This document shows positions 6,725-9,441 of a stretch of 9,441 bases of DNA, piece by piece. The stretch spans positions 1 to 9,441 of the forward strand of contig JAABTE010000080.1 in the NCBI GenBank assembly GCA_011390035.1. The letters run 5' to 3'. How positions within the stretch are numbered: the stretch's first letter is position 1; every line of letters begins with the position of its first letter. Under the pieces are notes generated by a model that was given only the letters and a program-made list of their open reading frames with translations, ran no database searches and had not been told where the DNA came from. The DNA comes from Desulfobacteraceae bacterium (GTDB taxonomy: Bacteria; Desulfobacterota; Desulfobacteria; Desulfobacterales; JAABSP01). The position numbers and the translations under genes were made by a program.

Positions 6725-8458
6725 ATGACAGGCACCGCTTCATCTTATCATAAGGATATCTTTCAGGCCCTTCCCATTCCGGTATGGGAGGAGGATTTAT
6801 CCCGCGTTGCGGAGAAACTCGCAGCGCTCCTGCGCGGGGGCGTTGTCGATATGGATCTTTACCTGAAGGATCATCCCGAGATGGTTCGCGAAATGGCCGG
6901 CCTCGTGCGCATACTCGCGGCCAACCCGGCTAGCCTCGTCCTTTTCGGCGTACCGGACCAGGCGTCTCTTGAACGGGTTCTGCGCCTCTATTTCGTGGAT
7001 GCCGCATGGGATAGTTTCCGGGAGAAGCTGATCCTCCTGTCACGGGGGGGCGCCCGTTTTACAGGAGAGATTCCGATCCGCTTTCCCGGAAACGGCAATG
7101 CCATGGCCAGGCTGCGCATGGAGGTGACCGCCGGCCACGAGAACACGCTGGACCGGGTGGTGATGGCCTTCATCGATTCCGCAGCGCCCATGCGGGACGC
7201 GGATGGCAATATTATCGGCGCGGCCATTCTGAACGAGGACATCACCGAGCGACACCGCGCGGAAAAGGCCCTGTGGGAAAGCGAGCAACGCTCCCGGGAC
7301 GAGCTGGAGGAGCGGGTGGCCGAGCGCACCGCCCAACTGAGCCTCCGGGCCAGGCAGCTCGCCCGGCTCACATCCAAGCTGACCCTGGCCGAACAGAAGG
7401 AGCGGCGGCGGCTGGCCACCGTGATCCACGACAATCTTCAACAGATCCTCACCGGGGCCGGCTTCCGCCTGGATGTGCTGGAAGGGCGGTTGGGTCCGGA
7501 CCTGTCCGGAGAGGTCGCCAAGGTGCGCAAGCTTATCACCGAATCGCTTTCCGTTTCGCGTTCCCTCACGGCGGACCTGTCGCCCCCCATCCTCCACGAG
7601 GCGGGGCTGGTGGCGGGCCTGGAGTGGCTCTGCCGATGGGTTGCGGAACGATACGGACTGACGGTTCGCCTGACCACCGAATGCCCCGATTATGAAGAGC
7701 GGGAGGATGTCAAGATACTCCTCTTCGAATCCACGCGGGAGCTGCTGCTCAACGTCGCCAAGCACGCGGGCGTTTCGGAGGCGCGGATAGATATAAAATG
7801 GACACAGGAGGACTGCATGGCCATAACGGTGAGTGACGGGGGAAAGGGGTTCGATCCGGACACCCTCCGATTCGAAACGACTCCCCTTGCGGGCGGCTTC
7901 GGCCTGTTCAGCATCCGGGAGCGGCTTGATCTGATAGGCGGAAACATGACCATCCACAGCATCCCCGGCAACGGCGCCCGCTTCATCCTTACCGCTCCGG
8001 CCCGGAGCGCCCCGGCCGCCGCGTCGGACTACGCGGAAACGGAAGGGGAAGCCAATCCATTCGATAACGACGCATCGGACGATGATGCCAAGGCCCATGA
8101 CAAATTCAGGGTGCTGCTGGCCGACGATCACTCCATCCTGCGCCAGGGGCTGGCCATATTGATCAGCGGGGAGCCGGACATGGAGATCGTGGGCGAGGCT
8201 TCAAACGGAAAAGAGGCGGTGGAACTGGCGCGGCAGCTTTTGCCCGCCGTGATCCTGATGGACTTTTCCATGCCCAAAATGGACGGGGTGACCGCAACGC
8301 GGATCATCCACTCTGAGATGCCGAACATCCGGATCATCGGCCTGTCCATGTACGAGGAGTCGGATCGGGCCATTGCCATGCGGGAAGCCGGCGCGGTGGA
8401 TTACGTGTCCAAAAGCGCAGCGTCCCACAAGCTGCTGGCCGCCATTCGCGGCGAATAG
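6725..8458 (+). CDS. Hybrid sensor kinase: PAS-like / NarX-type HisKA_3 / HATPase / NarL-type receiver
   Basis: A 577-residue soluble hybrid kinase. Residues about 10-150 look like a divergent PAS-type sensor (IFQALPIPVWEEDLSRV...). Residues 151-180 resemble the tail of a second PAS domain (APMRDADGNIIGAAILNEDITERHRAE), then a coiled coil (about 180-225). The NarX/DesK-type HisKA_3 motif is LAEQKERRRLATVIHDNLQQ with phospho-acceptor H235; the HATPase follows with N343 (ELLLNVAKHAG), DGGKGFDP and GGFGLFSIRERLDLIGG. An acidic linker (about 430-460) leads to a complete NarL-like receiver at 461-575: D467/D468, phospho-acceptor D513 (ILMDFSMPKMDG), S541 and K563. NarL-type receivers normally precede a LuxR HTH, but here the protein ends with the receiver and none follows downstream. 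GGAG at 6717-6720 with a 4-base spacer supports ATG 6725. The gene stands alone. Confidence 0.92.
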   Translation: MTGTASSYHKDIFQALPIPVWEEDLSRVAEKLAALLRGGVVDMDLYLKDHPEMVREMAGLVRILAANPASLVLFGVPDQASLERVLRLYFVDAAWDSFREKLILLSRGGARFTGEIPIRFPGNGNAMARLRMEVTAGHENTLDRVVMAFIDSAAPMRDADGNIIGAAILNEDITERHRAEKALWESEQRSRDELEERVAERTAQLSLRARQLARLTSKLTLAEQKERRRLATVIHDNLQQILTGAGFRLDVLEGRLGPDLSGEVAKVRKLITESLSVSRSLTADLSPPILHEAGLVAGLEWLCRWVAERYGLTVRLTTECPDYEEREDVKILLFESTRELLLNVAKHAGVSEARIDIKWTQEDCMAITVSDGGKGFDPDTLRFETTPLAGGFGLFSIRERLDLIGGNMTIHSIPGNGARFILTAPARSAPAAASDYAETEGEANPFDNDASDDDAKAHDKFRVLLADDHSILRQGLAILISGEPDMEIVGEASNGKEAVELARQLLPAVILMDFSMPKMDGVTATRIIHSEMPNIRIIGLSMYEESDRAIAMREAGAVDYVSKSAASHKLLAAIRGE

Positions 8459-8497
8459 GCGGAAAGGGTGGCGGCAAGCGCCCGGCAGAGGGAAGAA

Positions 8498-8635
8498 GAT
8501 TTTCGAGACCCGGATGAAATGGCGGGAAAGGGTCCGGGATGGACCCAGGGGGGTTGATTGCGTGGTATTGTTATTTAGGGGATAAGAATATCAGTACAAT
8601 CCAGGTCGTTCATCCGCACCCGGATCTCGAAAATC
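8498..8635. repeat. 138-bp stretch bounded by 16-bp inverted repeats (MITE-like)
   Basis: GATTTTCGAGA (8498-8508) and TCTCGAAAATC (8625-8635) are a perfect 11-bp inverted pair, extended by a one-base mismatch and CCGG on both sides (8510-8513 and 8620-8623). The arms enclose 106 bp that code for nothing recognisable. A short GGGTCC/GGACCC hairpin (8530-8546) and TACAAT (8595-8600), a possible -10, lie inside. The size and terminal symmetry fit a small non-autonomous element, but flanking direct repeats are at best 2 bp (AA), so this remains tentative. The rest of the 8459-8747 gap is AT-rich with no gene seen. Confidence 0.4.
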
Positions 8636-8747
8636 AACGGAATTATAGGTATATCGAAATCGGATATTTGTCAATGTAACCGTGCGCAATCTGTCACTGA
8701 AAAAACCAAAATAATCCAGAACCGGGAATGGAAGAAAGACGGGCGCA

Positions 8748-9311
8748 ATGACGGAAATTGAGACCAACACGGAAAAACTTCTGACGGAACTGACGGATCT
8801 GACCCTGCTGGACGCAGATGGCGCGGACGTGCCCATCGCCTCTTTGTGGCAAGACGAGCGGGGGGTTTTCGTTTTCATCCGCCACTTCGGCTGACCCATC
8901 TCCCGTCGGCAGGTTGCCGACCTTGCCGCCCACCGGCGCGAATTCGCCGACGCCGGGGCGCGGATCATCATCATCGGAAACGGCAAGCCGGGCCACATTC
9001 CCGGTTACGCCGACGCCACAGGCTTCACCGGCCCCATCTACACCGACCCGGAGCAAAAGACCCACAAGGCCATCGGGTTCAAGCGGGGCCTTTCCACCCT
9101 GCTCGGGATCAAATCAGTGACCTCGCTGGTGGGCGCGGCCCTGGCCGGCCACATGAGTACCGCCATCCAGGGAGACAGCAAGGCCCAGGGGGGCGTGCTG
9201 ATCGCCGGGCCCGGGGATCGCATCGATTACCTGTATCGCAACAGCGAGGCGGGGGATTACCCGGAAACGGAGACCCTGCTTTCGAAGGTGGCCGAGCTGT
9301 CGGCCGCGTGA
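8748..9311 (+). CDS. Peroxiredoxin-like redox selenoprotein (SelU/SelL/PRXL2-type, AhpC-TSA_2) with in-frame TGA = Sec49
   Basis: A 187-residue thioredoxin-fold redox protein translated through TGA at 8892-8894 as selenocysteine. Before TGA the frame reads MTEIETNTEKLL...LTLLDADGADVPIASLW...VFVFIRHFG; after it, PISRRQVADLAAHRREFADAGARIIIIGNG, GPIYTDPEQKTHKAIGFKRG, IQGDSKAQGGVLIAGPG and YRNSEAGDYPETETLLSKVAEL, ending TGA 9309-9311. Both halves match the family in order: RHFGCPFC normally holds the active-site Cys, and TGA falls exactly on that Cys, giving Sec-Pro-Ile-Ser. No other stop occurs in frame. The second Cys of the usual CxxC is Ser, so a resolving thiol must come from elsewhere. A SECIS-like hairpin follows 10 bases after TGA. 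The N-terminal length fits the family from ATG 8748, although the RBS is weak. It probably acts in peroxide or thiol redox defence in the cytoplasm; the substrate is unknown. A nonsense-mutated pseudogene is the alternative. Confidence 0.88.
8905..8921 (+). promoter_or_regulatory. Bacterial SECIS element for Sec insertion at TGA 8892
   Basis: GTCGGCA (8905-8911) and TGCCGAC (8915-8921) form a perfect 7-bp stem capped by GGT (an AGGTT loop if the closing A-T pair opens). The stem starts 10 bases after TGA and the loop lies 18-20 bases after it, in the spacing expected of bacterial SECIS hairpins. A 17-base hairpin with a G-G-U apex is what SelB binds in E. coli fdhF, whose apex GCAGGUCUGC is closely similar. 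The bulged U of the fdhF stem is not seen here. Confidence 0.82.
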
Positions 9312-9402
9312 GCGCCGGGGGCGGGGCACGGCTACGGAGACCCTGCTTTCGAAGGTGGCCGAGCTGTCGGCCGCGTGAGCGCCGGGGGCGGGGGGCACGG
9401 CT
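9267..9402. repeat. Tandem duplication (67/69 bp) of the selenoprotein 3' end
   Basis: Bases 9267-9333 are repeated head-to-tail at 9334-9402. The copies are identical except that a G-run has four G in the first and six in the second (9390-9395). Copy 1 holds the last 14 codons and stop of the selenoprotein gene; copy 2 repeats these after the stop, in a different phase relative to the gene because the 67-bp period is not a multiple of three. The near-identity indicates a recent event (or an assembly artefact). Copy 2 is presumably untranslated. Confidence 0.93.
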
Positions 9403-9441
9403 TCAGTGGCCGTTGCCGTCCGCCATGGCCCTTATCTGCTT
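9403..9441 (-). CDS. Possible C-terminus of a minus-strand gene running off the window
   Basis: Read on the minus strand from the window edge, the frame gives KQIRAMADGNGH and a TGA stop (TCA at 9403-9405 on the + strand), directly abutting the duplicated repeat. With only 12 codons the family cannot be recognised. It would converge with the selenoprotein gene. It may equally be intergenic. Confidence 0.2.
   Translation of the reverse strand, partial: KQIRAMADGNGH

Noticed and set aside
8530..8546. Terminator hairpin for the hybrid kinase (GGGTCC/GGACCC)
   Set aside because: The hairpin is followed by AGGGGGG rather than a T-tract.
8728..8751. Seven-codon ORF MEERRAQ ending in an ATGA overlap with the selenoprotein start
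   Set aside because: It has only a weak GGGA upstream and is very short; such overlaps are common by chance, so it was not annotated.
8748..9311. Selenoprotein gene as a nonsense pseudogene
   Set aside because: The TGA lies precisely on the catalytic Cys codon, no other disruption occurs in 187 codons, and a SECIS-type hairpin is positioned correctly.

Overview
The window is GC-rich (by eye above 60 %), densely coding bacterial DNA. The gene set, and especially a peroxiredoxin-like gene read through an in-frame TGA followed by a bacterial SECIS-type hairpin, suggests a selenocysteine-using proteobacterium or desulfobacterium, most likely Desulfobacterota. That assignment is inference; no rRNA or other taxonomic marker is present.

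Layout. (1) 1-1196: the 3' part of carB, the large subunit of carbamoyl-phosphate synthase. (2) 1197-1396: a GC-rich hairpin, a possible promoter, and a 10-codon leader ORF behind a perfect AGGAGG. (3) 1397-5699: a tightly packed operon on the + strand. It encodes a membrane HAMP/SpoIIE PP2C phosphatase, a GHKL-type protein kinase related to SiaB/anti-sigma kinases, a small STAS-like switch protein with an NSSG phosphosite, and a soluble PAS/HDFNN histidine kinase. The first three genes overlap by ATGA and form a complete phosphatase/kinase/antagonist partner-switching set. (4) 5700-5988: intergenic DNA with two unrelated tandem arrays, four 32-bp units and five 13-bp units. (5) 5981-6448, minus strand: a secreted, probably lipid-anchored SNase-fold protein that has lost most catalytic and metal-binding residues. 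(6) 6725-8458: a hybrid kinase with a PAS-like sensor, a NarX-type HisKA_3/HATPase core and a C-terminal NarL-type receiver without a DNA-binding domain. (7) 8498-8635: a long-range inverted repeat that looks like a small non-autonomous element. (8) 8748-9311: a SelU/SelL/PRXL2-like redox selenoprotein with Sec at residue 49, followed by a 67-bp tandem duplication of its own 3' end. The last 39 bases may hold the C-terminus of a minus-strand gene.

Functionally the window is mostly signal transduction. In the operon, the membrane phosphatase would reset the STAS-like protein that the GHKL kinase phosphorylates, with the histidine kinase as an extra input or a co-transcribed separate pathway. 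The output of both systems lies outside the window: there is no sigma factor, GGDEF protein or DNA-binding response regulator here. The most notable item is the selenoprotein, which standard gene calling would split or truncate at 8892.
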